Shown: piece after piece, positions 1 through 8,082 of the stretch
How positions within the stretch are numbered: the first letter of the stretch is position 1
Layout of the letters: the number at the start of each line of letters is the position of its first letter
NCBI GenBank assembly: GCA_025964935.1
Contig: JAOPXW010000125.1
Span: 1 to 17,441, forward strand
Direction: 5' to 3'
DNA length: 17,441 bases
Origin: Friedmanniella sp.
GTDB taxonomy: Bacteria > Actinomycetota > Actinomycetes > Propionibacteriales > Propionibacteriaceae
Notes under the pieces: model-generated
Database searches by the model: none
Told to the model about the DNA's origin: nothing
Seen by the model: the letters and a program-made list of their open reading frames with translations, nothing else
Translations under genes and position numbers: made by a program

Positions 1-940
1 TGCCGGTGATCGAGGCCAGGGTGGCGGCGTAGGCCCGCGCGGCAGTCTGGTCGGTGGCGATGACCAGCCCGGCAGCGTCCGGTACGTGGCTGCGTACCTC
101 GGTCAGCCGGGTGTCGGCCGCCTGGAGCACCGCCGGGATCCAGGATCCCTGCGGGTCCAGCGCGGTCCGCAGCGCCTGGCTGGCCAGGTCCTTGGTCATC
201 GGGCCCCCGAGCCGCGCCGCCACCTCGTCACCCGCGCTGGTCCGCCAGTGCATCTCACCGGAGTAGGCCATGAACAGCACCGGCCGCACGATGCCGTCGC
301 TCAGGGCCTCGCCGTAGCCGTACGCGTAGTCGGCCTGGGAGCGCAGGGCCCCGGCGCCGTCGGGCTCGTAGCGCACGAACGGGATCGGGTTCGCGTCGGA
401 CCGGAAGGGTGTCCCGGTCAGCATCAGTCGGCGGGTCGCGGGCTCGAAGGCCTCCCGAACCGCCTCGCCCCAGCTCATCGCGTCGCCGGCGTGGTGGATC
501 TCGTCCAGGATGACCAGGGTCTTGAAGCCCTCGGTCCGGATCCGCAGGGCCAGCGGGTTCATGGCCACGCCCGCGTAGGTCAGCGCGACCCCGACGAAGT
601 CCCGGCTGGTCCGGCCCTGCCGGACCCCGAAGCTCGGGTCGATGGCGATGTTGATCTTGTGGGCGGCCTCGGCCCACTGGGTCTTGAGGTGTTCGGTCGG
701 CGCGACGATGATGATGCGGTCGATCTGGCGGCGGGCCAGCAGGTTGGCGGCCAGGGTCAGGGCGAAGGAGGTCTTGCCGGCCCCCGGGGTGGCCACGGTC
801 AAGAAGTCGCGCGGGTTGTCGGCGAAGTACTGCCGCAGGGCCGCCTCCTGCCAGGCGCGGAGCTGCTTCGCGGTGCCCCACGCGGCCCGGTCCGGGAACG
901 CCGGCGGCAGTCCGGTCGGACTGATCTCGGGGGCGGACAC
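1..940 (-). CDS. DEAD/DEAH box helicase, C-terminal part beyond left edge
   Basis: A superfamily 2 ATP-dependent helicase or nucleic-acid translocase. The first 313 residues are visible and the C-terminal helicase lobe lies outside the window. Seen: Walker A TPGAGKT at residues 51-57, motif Ia-like VAPTEHLKTQW near 79-89, Walker B DEIHH at 146-150 and motif III-like TGTPFRSD at 175-182. The GTG at 940 is chosen because an in-frame TAA lies only four codons upstream, the next valine codon is already inside the ATPase core, and a TAAACT -10 box ends 6 nt before it. No Shine-Dalgarno sequence is visible, so a leaderless mRNA is likely. As I recall, actinobacterial genomes often carry such a helicase close to a DUF3039 gene, as here. 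Its substrate is unknown. A restriction-enzyme-type helicase is a less likely alternative, since no methylase or specificity gene is nearby. Confidence 0.9.
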   Translation of the reverse strand, partial: MSAPEISPTGLPPAFPDRAAWGTAKQLRAWQEAALRQYFADNPRDFLTVATPGAGKTSFALTLAANLLARRQIDRIIIVAPTEHLKTQWAEAAHKINIAIDPSFGVRQGRTSRDFVGVALTYAGVAMNPLALRIRTEGFKTLVILDEIHHAGDAMSWGEAVREAFEPATRRLMLTGTPFRSDANPIPFVRYEPDGAGALRSQADYAYGYGEALSDGIVRPVLFMAYSGEMHWRTSAGDEVAARLGGPMTKDLASQALRTALDPQGSWIPAVLQAADTRLTEVRSHVPDAAGLVIATDQTAARAYAATLASITG

Positions 941-946
941 CGGTCG

Positions 947-952
947 AGTTTA
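947..952 (-). promoter_or_regulatory. -10 box of helicase gene, leaderless start
   Basis: TAAACT on the minus strand matches TANNNT and ends 6 nt before the GTG at 940, so transcription should begin at or next to the start codon. No TTGACA-like -35 is visible. Confidence 0.6.
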
Positions 953-1010
953 GACGCCGGGCCGCCCTCGGGCCGCATCGGCGAGCGTGGCGTGTCCGGC
1001 GTCCGGCGTC
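953..1010. repeat. Inverted repeat next to the helicase promoter
   Basis: On the plus strand GACGCCGG (953-960) is matched by its inverse CCGGCGTC at 996-1003 and again at 1003-1010. The left arm abuts the TAAACT -10 box of the helicase gene. The spacing of about 35-42 nt is long for a terminator of the MFS gene. It could be a weak operator-like repeat or chance in GC-rich DNA. Confidence 0.25.
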
Positions 1011-1011
1011 C

Positions 1012-2424
1012 TCAGTGGACGGCGAACTCGTTGCGGACCGCCCCGATCCGCAGGGACGCGACCGCACCCAGCGCCGCGACCACGCTCATCGCCACCAGGA
1101 CGGTGCCGAAGGTCAGACCGAGGTCCCCCGTGGGGTGCAGGGCGGCGAAGATCGTGCCGGTGGCCCCGAGGAAGAGACCCGAGCCCAAGGAGTCGGACAG
1201 GTTGAGCGAGGCGGCGTTGCGGCCCTGCTCGGCCGCGACCGACAACGTCATGACCGAGAGCGCGGTGCTGGAGGTGGCCAGGCCCATGCCCAGCCCGGCG
1301 AACACCCAGCTGACCGCCACGAAGGGGTACGGGATGGCCGGGACGAAGCCGACCACCGCGGCCCCGCCGAGGCCCAGGGCCAGGGACAGGCAGCCGAAGG
1401 TGATCAGCCGGTCCCGGCGGATCCGCAGCCACGGGCGGGACTGCAGCCAGGACCCCGACGTCCAGCCCAGGGCCCCGGCGGTGAGCACGGCGCCGGCCAG
1501 GACGAGCGGGACGTGCCGCTGCTCGACCAGCATCAGCGGGACGAAGGCCTCGCTGCCCACGAAAGCCCCGGCGAGCAGCCCCCGGGTGACGATCACCGGC
1601 GACAGGCCGCGGCGGAAGCGGACGAAGCCGGGGGGCATCAGCGCGGGCAGGCCGACGGCCAGGGCCGCCACACCGCCGACGGCCAGCGCCAGCGCTTCGA
1701 GATCCAGCCGCTGGCCGGCGAGCTGGAGGGCGGCCGCGGCCAGGGCCACCAGCGCCCCGGCCCACAGTGACGCCGGCTTGAGCGCGTCCGGCTGCGGGTC
1801 GACCTGCTCGTGCTGGCGGATCATCCGCAGCATCGTGGGCAGCACGAGCAGGGCCCCGAACACGGTCAGCGGGATGACCGCGAAGAACACCCAGTGCCAG
1901 CTCAGGTGCTCGGTCAGCCAGGCCGACACCGGCGGTCCGACGAAGGAGGGCACCACCCACGCCGTGGAGAGGTAGGTGAACATCCGCGGCCGCTGGGTGG
2001 GGCTGAAGGCCTGGGCCACGCAGACGAAGACGGCGGTGTTCAGCACCCCGCTGCCCAGGCCCTGGACGAACCGCCCGCCGACCAGCTGCAGCATCGTCTC
2101 GGCGGTCCCGGAGATGACCAGGCCGACCGCGAACACGCCCAGCCCGATCAGCAGGGGGCGGGCCGGTCCGATCCGGTCGCAGAGCCGACCGGCCACCACC
2201 GTGGCGAAGAGCATGCCGATGGCGAACAGGGAGAAGGCCCAGGCGTACGAGTTCAGGCCGCCGACCGCCCGCACCGCGACCGGCATGGCCGTCGCGACCG
2301 CGATGGTCTCGAAGGCGATGGCCACCACGTTGACGCAGAGCCCGATGGCCAGCCGACGCTGCGACACCGGGCGGTCGGCCGGGGCCAGCGGGGCCGGGGG
2401 GGATGACGTACGGGGCTCACTCAC
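1012..2424 (-). CDS. MFS transporter
   Basis: A 470-residue integral membrane transporter of the major facilitator superfamily, probably a proton-driven drug or metabolite exporter; the substrate cannot be read from the sequence. A short Pro/Ser-rich cytoplasmic leader (residues 1-22) precedes the first membrane helix. The family motif A is visible as GRLCDRIGPAR at 79-89 between helices 2 and 3. Hydrophobic segments continue to near residue 455, consistent with 12-14 helices. GTG at 2424 is the only good start: a stop codon lies three codons upstream and no earlier valine or methionine is available. A hexamer TGGACT ends 6 nt before it, one base off TANNNT. The gene is divergent from the DUF3039 gene and is followed after 71 bases by the helicase, which has its own promoter. 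No regulator gene is adjacent. Confidence 0.9.
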   Translation of the reverse strand: MSEPRTSSPPAPLAPADRPVSQRRLAIGLCVNVVAIAFETIAVATAMPVAVRAVGGLNSYAWAFSLFAIGMLFATVVAGRLCDRIGPARPLLIGLGVFAVGLVISGTAETMLQLVGGRFVQGLGSGVLNTAVFVCVAQAFSPTQRPRMFTYLSTAWVVPSFVGPPVSAWLTEHLSWHWVFFAVIPLTVFGALLVLPTMLRMIRQHEQVDPQPDALKPASLWAGALVALAAAALQLAGQRLDLEALALAVGGVAALAVGLPALMPPGFVRFRRGLSPVIVTRGLLAGAFVGSEAFVPLMLVEQRHVPLVLAGAVLTAGALGWTSGSWLQSRPWLRIRRDRLITFGCLSLALGLGGAAVVGFVPAIPYPFVAVSWVFAGLGMGLATSSTALSVMTLSVAAEQGRNAASLNLSDSLGSGLFLGATGTIFAALHPTGDLGLTFGTVLVAMSVVAALGAVASLRIGAVRNEFAVH

Positions 2425-2430
2425 CGGCCT

Positions 2431-2436
2431 AGTCCA
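2431..2436 (-). promoter_or_regulatory. Possible degenerate -10 box of MFS gene
   Basis: TGGACT on the minus strand, ending 6 nt before the GTG at 2424, keeps the spacing of the other leaderless starts but lacks the A at position 2 of TANNNT. No convincing Shine-Dalgarno sequence is present. Confidence 0.3.
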
Positions 2437-2560
2437 TCACCCCCGACCGAACCGGACCCAAACGAGCCGCCGCCGGCCGAGGTGTCGGTGGCCCCGGGGT
2501 GGGACGCCGACGGCGACCGGGTGGGGGTCTCAGGGCCTGTCCGCCGAACGCCCCGGTGTC

Positions 2561-2566
2561 TACACT
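2561..2566 (+). promoter_or_regulatory. -10 box of DUF3039 gene, leaderless start
   Basis: TACACT fits TANNNT and ends 6 nt before the GTG at 2573. The upstream 150 bases are the divergent gap shared with the MFS gene. No clear -35 hexamer is visible. Confidence 0.65.
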
Positions 2567-2572
2567 GGCCGG

Positions 2573-2845
2573 GTGAGCGAGCAGCAGCTGAGTCCCGGTG
2601 CCCAGACGATCGTGGACGAGCGCGTCCAGGAGCGGGAGGATCTCCGTCTGGAGGAGGGTGACCACGAGCGCTTCTCGCACTACGTCCCCAAGGAGAAGCT
2701 CACCGAGGCCATGGTGATGGGCACCCCGGTGGTCGCCCTGTGCGGCAAGGTGTGGGTCCCGAGCCGGGACCCCGAGCGCTTCCCGGTCTGCCCCGAGTGC
2801 GAGGAGATCTGGGCCCAGATGTCCGGCGACGACGACGAGGACTGA
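2573..2845 (+). CDS. DUF3039 family protein
   Basis: A 90-residue acidic protein of the actinobacterial DUF3039 family, function unknown. The conserved core is visible: HERFSHYV at 31-38, then ALCGKVW at 55-61 and CPEC at 73-76. H36, C57, C73 and C76 could bind one zinc ion (inference). The C-terminus is very acidic (GDDDED). The reading frame stays open far upstream, but the family core lies only in this part. GTG at 2573 is favoured because a TACACT -10 box ends 6 nt before it and the start VSEQQLSPG looks natural. Conserved placement near the helicase gene across the window suggests a shared, uncharacterised role. The SixA-like phosphatase follows after 67 bases but has its own -10 box. 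Confidence 0.9.
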   Translation: MSEQQLSPGAQTIVDERVQEREDLRLEEGDHERFSHYVPKEKLTEAMVMGTPVVALCGKVWVPSRDPERFPVCPECEEIWAQMSGDDDED

Positions 2846-2900
2846 GCCCCACCCCGGTCCGTCGCCGTGTCGTCGCCGACCCGGCCCCGGGGCCGAGGTC

Positions 2901-2906
2901 TAGGCT
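2901..2906 (+). promoter_or_regulatory. -10 box of SixA-like gene, leaderless start
   Basis: TAGGCT fits TANNNT and ends 6 nt before the ATG at 2913. A GAGG further upstream lies too far from the ATG to act as Shine-Dalgarno. Confidence 0.6.
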
Positions 2907-2912
2907 GCGGCC

Positions 2913-3437
2913 ATGGAAGCCGACGGTCCCGGTCCCCGCACGCTGGTGCTGGTCCGGCACGCCAAGTCCTCCTGGGACCTCGACGTCGACGACCACCAGC
3001 GACCGCTCTCCAGCCGGGGTCGCCGGGACGCCCAGGCCATCGGCACCTTCCTGGGTGAGCACGACCTGCACCCCGATCTCGTGCTCTGCTCCACCGCCGT
3101 CCGGACCCGCGAGACCTGGACCCGGGCCGCCGCCGACCGGCTGGCCGACGTGACCGTACGCCTGGAGCCGACCATCTACCGGGCCTGGGTCCCCGAGCTG
3201 GTCGGGCTGCTCCGCGCACTGCCCGACTCGGTCCGGACCGCGGTCCTGGTCGGCCACGCGCCCGGGGTGCCCGACGTCGTGGAGCACCTGTGCCCCCGCA
3301 CCGACGCCGAGGACTGGAACCGGCTGGAGGCCAAGTTCCCCACCAGCGGGGTCGCCCTGGTCGAGGTTCCGGGCTCCTGGGCCGAGCTGGGCAAGGGACG
3401 GGCCCGGCTGCGCCAGTTCGCGGTCCCCCGCGGCTGA
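2913..3437 (+). CDS. SixA-type histidine phosphatase
   Basis: A 174-residue cytoplasmic enzyme of the histidine phosphatase (phosphoglycerate mutase-like) superfamily, SixA branch. In E. coli SixA removes phosphate from phosphohistidine on partner proteins; the partner here is unknown. Seen: the RHG-type motif LVRHAKSSW with R15 and catalytic H16, the short-family features PLSSRG and STAVRTRET (R64), and the second histidine in LVGHAPG (H115). The length suits SixA, which is shorter than cofactor-dependent mutases. ATG at 2913 is placed 12 residues before the first strand and follows a TAGGCT -10 box. The gene converges on the zinc metallopeptidase gene with a 38-base gap. A related small-molecule phosphatase is possible. 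Confidence 0.88.
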   Translation: MEADGPGPRTLVLVRHAKSSWDLDVDDHQRPLSSRGRRDAQAIGTFLGEHDLHPDLVLCSTAVRTRETWTRAAADRLADVTVRLEPTIYRAWVPELVGLLRALPDSVRTAVLVGHAPGVPDVVEHLCPRTDAEDWNRLEAKFPTSGVALVEVPGSWAELGKGRARLRQFAVPRG

Positions 3438-3475
3438 GCCCGGTCGGTCACCCGCCGGACCCGGCACCCCGCGTC

Positions 3476-4498
3476 TCAGTCGGGCGGGGCCGCCGTCATC
3501 GGCCAGACGGGGACGGCTCCGGCCACCAGGTCGGCGACCAGGACGAGCTTGGCCACGGCCCGCTCGTCCAGGGTCCGCGGCGGGTCGGGCCGCAGTCCGC
3601 GGCTCCGGTCGAGCGCCGCCGCGGCGACCTCGAGCGGGGACCAGACCTGCGCCAGCACGCCCGGCAGCCGGTCGGCGGTCAGGTCCCGTGGCCGGCCCGT
3701 GAACCCCGGCTCGGGCCGGGGGGCGACCAGCCCGGTGACGTACGCGGTCTGCAGGGCGTCGGCCAGGAGGAGGAAGAGCCCGAACGTCTCGGCCAGGTCC
3801 TCCAGGGGGTGGGCGGCGGCGTACGCGCTGACGAAGCCGGGCGGCCGCGCGGGCGAGGGGCGGCGGTAGTGCGCCCGGAGGGCACCGCCGTAGTCGCGGG
3901 CCGTCTCGTCACCGAAGAGGGCTCGGACCTCGGCCCGTCGCGGGGTGCTGAGGCCGAGCACCTCGGCGTAGTAGTGGCCGAGCTCGTGCCGGACGTGGCC
4001 CAGCACCGTTCGCACCGGCTCGGCGAGGTCGCGCCGGACCCGTTCCCGGTGCAGGTCGTCGGTCTCGGCCAGGTCCAGGGTGATGACCCCGTTGTGGTAG
4101 CCGGTCGTCACCGGCCCCGCCCCGGAGGCGAGCAGGTCGAAGGCCAGCCCGAGGTAGCCGTCGCTGACCGGCACGGGCAGCCCGAGCTCGTCGAGCCCGA
4201 CGACGGCGCGACGCTTGGCCTCCTCGGCCACCGCCCACTGCGCGAGACCCCGGTGGTCATGGTCGGCGGGGCGGGTGCGGGTCAGGCGGCAGGCGAAGCA
4301 CAGTCCGGCCACCGAGCCCGCCTCGGCGACCCAGGTGCAGCCGCAGCGGTCCCGGTTCGCGCAGGGCGGGGTGTCCGGGCCGAGGGCGAGCAGCCGCCGG
4401 CGGAACCGGGAGAAGCCGAGGCGCAGCCCGCAGCCGGGGCAGGTCCCGACATCGAGGTCGAGACCGGCCCCGCACTGCTCGCAGCTGAACGCCCGCAC
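3476..4498 (-). CDS. Zinc-ribbon metallopeptidase-like protein (COG4307 type)
   Basis: A 340-residue predicted zinc-dependent peptidase, last gene of the four-gene operon. The N-terminus holds zinc-ribbon-like cysteines C6/C9/C20/C23, with further cysteines C46, C52, C54, C67 and C70 that may form a second site. The catalytic signature HELGHYY starts at H171 (H171, E172, H175), and the motif HPLEDLAETFG at 230-240 supplies a likely third ligand (E237). No signal peptide or membrane helix is seen, so it should be cytoplasmic. GTG at 4498 begins just before the first CxxC, with AGAGG 5 nt upstream and 29 bases after the transglutaminase stop. The frame is open over 1 kb further upstream, but that is a shadow of the transglutaminase. 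It may process a peptide or amide product made by the operon (inference). Confidence 0.85.
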   Translation of the reverse strand: MRAFSCEQCGAGLDLDVGTCPGCGLRLGFSRFRRRLLALGPDTPPCANRDRCGCTWVAEAGSVAGLCFACRLTRTRPADHDHRGLAQWAVAEEAKRRAVVGLDELGLPVPVSDGYLGLAFDLLASGAGPVTTGYHNGVITLDLAETDDLHRERVRRDLAEPVRTVLGHVRHELGHYYAEVLGLSTPRRAEVRALFGDETARDYGGALRAHYRRPSPARPPGFVSAYAAAHPLEDLAETFGLFLLLADALQTAYVTGLVAPRPEPGFTGRPRDLTADRLPGVLAQVWSPLEVAAAALDRSRGLRPDPPRTLDERAVAKLVLVADLVAGAVPVWPMTAAPPD

Positions 4499-4527
4499 GG
4501 CGGCCTCTGGGCCAGGACCGCGACCGG

Positions 4528-5442
4528 CTACGAGGCCGGTGCGGTCTCCGGCGCCGCCACGGCCTCGAGGGCCGGAGCCATGTCGACCGACACCTTCATC
4601 TTCGACTTCTTCGCCTCGGTGAAGATCACCCCGCGCACCGGGGGCACGTCGCCGTAGTCCCGGCCGAAGGCCACCGTGGCGTGGGACTCGTCGATCACCC
4701 GGCGGTTGGTCGGGTCGAGATAGAGCCAGCCGGCCTCGGGCACCCAGCAGCCGACCCAGGCGTGGCTCGCGTCGGCCCCCACGAGCCGCGGCCGGCCGGG
4801 GGGCGGCCGGGTCGCCAGGTAGCCGCTGACGTAGCGACCGCCCAGGCCGAGCGACCGCAGCCCGGAGACCATGAAGTGGGAGAAGTCCTGGCAGACGCCG
4901 GTGCGGTTCTTGAGCAGGTCGGCGACCTTCTCCCCGATCGAGGTCGAGCCCGACCTGTAGGTGAAGTCGTCGTGCACCCGCTGCATCATCTCCACCGCCG
5001 CCTCGCCGATGGCCCGGCCCGGGGTGAAGGAGACCCGGGTGTAGGCCTCGATGCCGGGCGGGACGTCGACGTAGGGCGACGGGAAGGTGAAGTCGGCCGC
5101 CTCCCAGGCGTCGGGGAGGTCCGTGCGCCGCTCCGGCCGGGCCCGCTCCCACGGCAGCGCCAGGTGCGCCGGGTCGAACTGCTGCTTGCGGACCTCGACC
5201 GTGCTGAGGGCGGTCACCACCAGCTCGGTGTGCGGGGCCACGACGTGGAAGAAGGACTTCCGGTTGCCGTACAGGTCGGCGTGGTGGTGCAGCTCGGCCG
5301 GCACCGGGTCGATGACGATCTCGTGCTCCAGGCAGTCCTGCCATTCCAGGTCGCGGGGGGTGAGGTGGAACTGCCCGAAGCTCCCGGTGACGTCGGAGTC
5401 GTAGGTGTAGGTCGTCCGGTGGACGATCCGGTAGCGGGTCAC
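4528..5442 (-). CDS. Transglutaminase-like cysteine protease family protein
   Basis: A 304-residue protein with the bacterial transglutaminase N-terminal domain (residues 1-90, opening YRIVHRTTYTYDSDV) followed by a transglutaminase core (about 130-250). The catalytic triad is visible as C184 in TGVCQDFSHF, H227 in ASHAW and D243 in LDPTN. Bacterial members usually cleave or transfer amide bonds, acting as peptidases or amidases rather than classic cross-linkers. No signal peptide or membrane segment is visible. The GTG at 5442 overlaps the stop of the ATP-grasp/alpha-E gene in a GTGA, implying translational coupling. It is the stand-alone partner of the larger transglutaminase at the head of the operon; both have intact triads. 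The reaction here is unknown, but joint synthesis and hydrolysis of a peptide tag or small amide is the family prediction. Confidence 0.93.
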   Translation of the reverse strand: MTRYRIVHRTTYTYDSDVTGSFGQFHLTPRDLEWQDCLEHEIVIDPVPAELHHHADLYGNRKSFFHVVAPHTELVVTALSTVEVRKQQFDPAHLALPWERARPERRTDLPDAWEAADFTFPSPYVDVPPGIEAYTRVSFTPGRAIGEAAVEMMQRVHDDFTYRSGSTSIGEKVADLLKNRTGVCQDFSHFMVSGLRSLGLGGRYVSGYLATRPPPGRPRLVGADASHAWVGCWVPEAGWLYLDPTNRRVIDESHATVAFGRDYGDVPPVRGVIFTEAKKSKMKVSVDMAPALEAVAAPETAPAS

Positions 5443-8057
5443 GGGGTGCCCCCGTCCGGCCCACCCGCACCCCGTTCCAGGGCACCGGCCTTCCAGAGCG
5501 GCTGCTGGGTGGGCGGCAGCTGCTGGTACTGGTCCCGGATGGCCTCCGACAGGTCGCCGAGCTGGGCGGCGACCCCGCGCAGGAAATCCTCCAGCAGGGG
5601 CCGGTCACCGTCGGTGCACGCGGTCACCTCCAGCGGGTCGGTGGTGCGCAGCTGCTCGATCAGCCCGTCCAGCAGCCGCAGCGGGCGCGCCGTCGGGGAG
5701 GTGCTGGGGATGGCTCGCAGGTCGGCCTGGACCCGCAGCAGCTGGTAGGCCACCGAGCGCGGGTTGCGGCTGTCCATCACCAGCAGCTCGACCACCGCGT
5801 CGGTCCGGGCCCAGCCGCGGTAGCGGCGACGGAAGGTGACGATGGACTCCGAGGCGGTCAGGACGGCCTCGGCGACGAGCCGGTCCACCTCGACCGAGCG
5901 CTGCCGGCACAGAGTCACCCGGAGCAGGGCCACGACCTGCAGCGCGCGCTCCAGACCCCGACCGGAGTCGAGCATGAACCAGCCCGGGTCGCGGGTCATG
6001 TTCTCGCTCACGATCCCGGCGAGGGCGAGCAGACCGGACAGCACCCGCTCGCTCGCGTCGGCGAGCTGGAGGCCCTGGTCGTGCGGGGCGGAGGTCAGGA
6101 ACGCCATGGCCCGCTCGATCTCGGCCATCACCATCCAGACGTCCTCCGACAGCTGGTCGCGGACCCCCTGGGCCGCCAGGGACAGTGCGGCGATCGCCTG
6201 GGCGGCGGTCCCCGTCCGCTGCCGGTCCAGCAGCATCGACCGCAGCTCGGGCATCATCTCCCGGCCCGGGCGGGTGAAGCCCGGGTAGGTGGTGGTGACG
6301 TGGGTCAGCGCCTGCAGCAGGACCTCCAGGGCCTGCCCGTCACTGATGTCCAGGTCGGTCTCCAGGGCCACGGTCCGGGTGGCCAGCACGAGCCGCAGCA
6401 CGTCCTCGGCCCGCTCGGCGTAGCGGCCGAACCAGAACAGGTCGCTGAGGACGCGGGGCACCATCGCGGCCGCGGCGGAGCCGGCGGTCAGGACGACGCG
6501 GTCCTCCTCGGGGCGCGTCGGCGGCACCTGCAGGGCCGGGATGGCTCCGCTGCTGACGATCCAGACGTCCTTGGCCAGGCCGCCGTCGGGGGAGGTGACC
6601 ATCGGACCCTGACGGGGCTCGTCGCTGACCCGGGCCAGGCCACCGAGCATGGCGGTGTAGGAGCCGCCGCTGCGGACGGCGAACGAGCGCAGCACGACCG
6701 GGCGCCGGACCAGCTGGTCCCGCTCGGTGGTCGGCGCCGAGGAGAGCTGCAGCACCTCCTGGCCGACGAACCGGTGCGGGGCGGCGGCGATCCGGTCCCG
6801 GATCCGCTGCCGCTGGGCGGCGTCGAGCTCGGAGCCCAGGACGCTGCGGCCGTGGCCGCGGCTGATGGGCCGGATGACGAGCTCGTCCAGGTGGGTCTGC
6901 ACGTGGCTGAGGGAGGCCGGGTCGCCGCACCACCAGGTCTGCACCGACGGCAGCCGGAGCGGGGCGCCCAGCAGGCGCTCACACAGCTCGGGCAGGAACG
7001 GCAGCAGGGCCGGGTTCTCCAGCACCCCCGAGCCGAGGTTGTTGACCACGCCGACGGTGCCCTGCCGGACGCATTCCAGCAGGCCGGTGACCCCCAGCCG
7101 CGACCCGCCGCGGAGCTCCAGGGCGTCCATCCAGCTGGAGTCGACCCGGCGCAGGATGACGTCGACCTGCTCCAGCTTGCCCAGACCCCGCGTCCACACC
7201 TTGCCGTCCCGGACCGTGAGGTCGCTGCCCTCCATCAGGGGGAAGCCGAGCAGGGAGGCGACGAAGGCCTGGTCGAACGCGGTCTCGGAGTGGGTGCCGG
7301 GGCTCAGGACGACGACCCGCGGGTCCTCGACGTGCGGCGGCGCAGCGTTGATCAGCGCGTGCCGCATGGCCTGGAAGAACGGGGTCAGCCGGTGCAGGTG
7401 GGCGTGGTGGTAGATCTCGGGCATCACCCGGGACACCACCCGGCGGTTCTGCATGGCGAAGCCGGCCCCCGAGGGTGCCTGGGTGCGGTCGGCCATCACC
7501 TTCCACTGGCCCGAGGCGTCGCGCCCCAGGTCGGCGGCCAGCAGGAAGAGCCGCTGGCTGGAGACGGCCTCGTTGCCGACCAGGACCCGCAGGTACTCGT
7601 CGTGGTCCAGGACCGCGGCCGGCGGCAGCAGTGAGCGGGACAGCAGCCGGCGGGCGCCGTACAGGTCGGAGAAGATCGCGTCCAGCAGCTCCGAACGCTG
7701 CACCACCCCGGCCTCGAGCCCGGCCCACTCCCGCTCGTCCAGGACCAGCGGCACCGGGTCGAGTCGCCACGGCATCGGCGTCGTCGTGCTGGCCGGCGGC
7801 CCGGTCTCCTCGTCGGCGATGGTGACGACGGCGTTGGGGCTGGGGGTGTAGGTGACGTTGTCGTCCTCGAGCAGCCGGGACACCTCGCGGGTGGCGTTGA
7901 CCAGGTCGGTCTCGGCGAAGTCCTCGAGACCCTCGACCAGGGCCGACCAGCCCGCGCGGACCGAGCCGTCGGGGGCGGCGAACTCGTCGAACACCGGCGC
8001 GGGCTCGAACATGTCCAGCTGTCCTGCGGCCGCCAGGTACCTGCTCAGGACGGTCAC
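5439..8057 (-). CDS. Circularly permuted ATP-grasp / alpha-E fusion protein
   Basis: An 872-residue predicted amide ligase. Residues about 85-500 are the circularly permuted type 2 ATP-grasp domain (older DUF404/DUF407), with the family stretches MADRTQAPSGAG (188-199), VVNNLGSGVLENP (337-349), FVGQEVLQLSSAPT and RSFAVRSGGSYTAM. Residues about 532-845 are an all-helical alpha-E (DUF403) domain opening VPRVLSDLFWFGRYAERAE. These two domains are often encoded by adjacent genes; here they form one continuous frame. ATP-grasp enzymes of this type are predicted to activate a carboxylate with ATP and join it to an amine; the substrate is unknown. The GTG at 8057 has GGGAG 6 nt upstream and lies 25 bases after the upstream stop. 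The end overlaps the next start by 4 nt. Cytoplasmic. Confidence 0.93.
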   Translation of the reverse strand: MTVLSRYLAAAGQLDMFEPAPVFDEFAAPDGSVRAGWSALVEGLEDFAETDLVNATREVSRLLEDDNVTYTPSPNAVVTIADEETGPPASTTTPMPWRLDPVPLVLDEREWAGLEAGVVQRSELLDAIFSDLYGARRLLSRSLLPPAAVLDHDEYLRVLVGNEAVSSQRLFLLAADLGRDASGQWKVMADRTQAPSGAGFAMQNRRVVSRVMPEIYHHAHLHRLTPFFQAMRHALINAAPPHVEDPRVVVLSPGTHSETAFDQAFVASLLGFPLMEGSDLTVRDGKVWTRGLGKLEQVDVILRRVDSSWMDALELRGGSRLGVTGLLECVRQGTVGVVNNLGSGVLENPALLPFLPELCERLLGAPLRLPSVQTWWCGDPASLSHVQTHLDELVIRPISRGHGRSVLGSELDAAQRQRIRDRIAAAPHRFVGQEVLQLSSAPTTERDQLVRRPVVLRSFAVRSGGSYTAMLGGLARVSDEPRQGPMVTSPDGGLAKDVWIVSSGAIPALQVPPTRPEEDRVVLTAGSAAAAMVPRVLSDLFWFGRYAERAEDVLRLVLATRTVALETDLDISDGQALEVLLQALTHVTTTYPGFTRPGREMMPELRSMLLDRQRTGTAAQAIAALSLAAQGVRDQLSEDVWMVMAEIERAMAFLTSAPHDQGLQLADASERVLSGLLALAGIVSENMTRDPGWFMLDSGRGLERALQVVALLRVTLCRQRSVEVDRLVAEAVLTASESIVTFRRRYRGWARTDAVVELLVMDSRNPRSVAYQLLRVQADLRAIPSTSPTARPLRLLDGLIEQLRTTDPLEVTACTDGDRPLLEDFLRGVAAQLGDLSEAIRDQYQQLPPTQQPLWKAGALERGAGGPDGGTP

Positions 8058-8082
8058 GGCCTGCTCCCCCGGCGGGGCTGCC

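Noticed and set aside
3438..3475. Terminator at the convergent SixA / metallopeptidase junction (GCCGGACCCGGC at 3454-3465)
   Set aside because: Stem of only 4-5 bp with a tiny loop and no T-run; not distinguishable from background in this GC-rich DNA.
4499..5608. Upstream extension that would make the metallopeptidase a 710-residue protein
   Set aside because: The extension overlaps the whole transglutaminase gene in another frame and has shadow-type composition; the zinc-ribbon cysteines begin right after the GTG at 4498.
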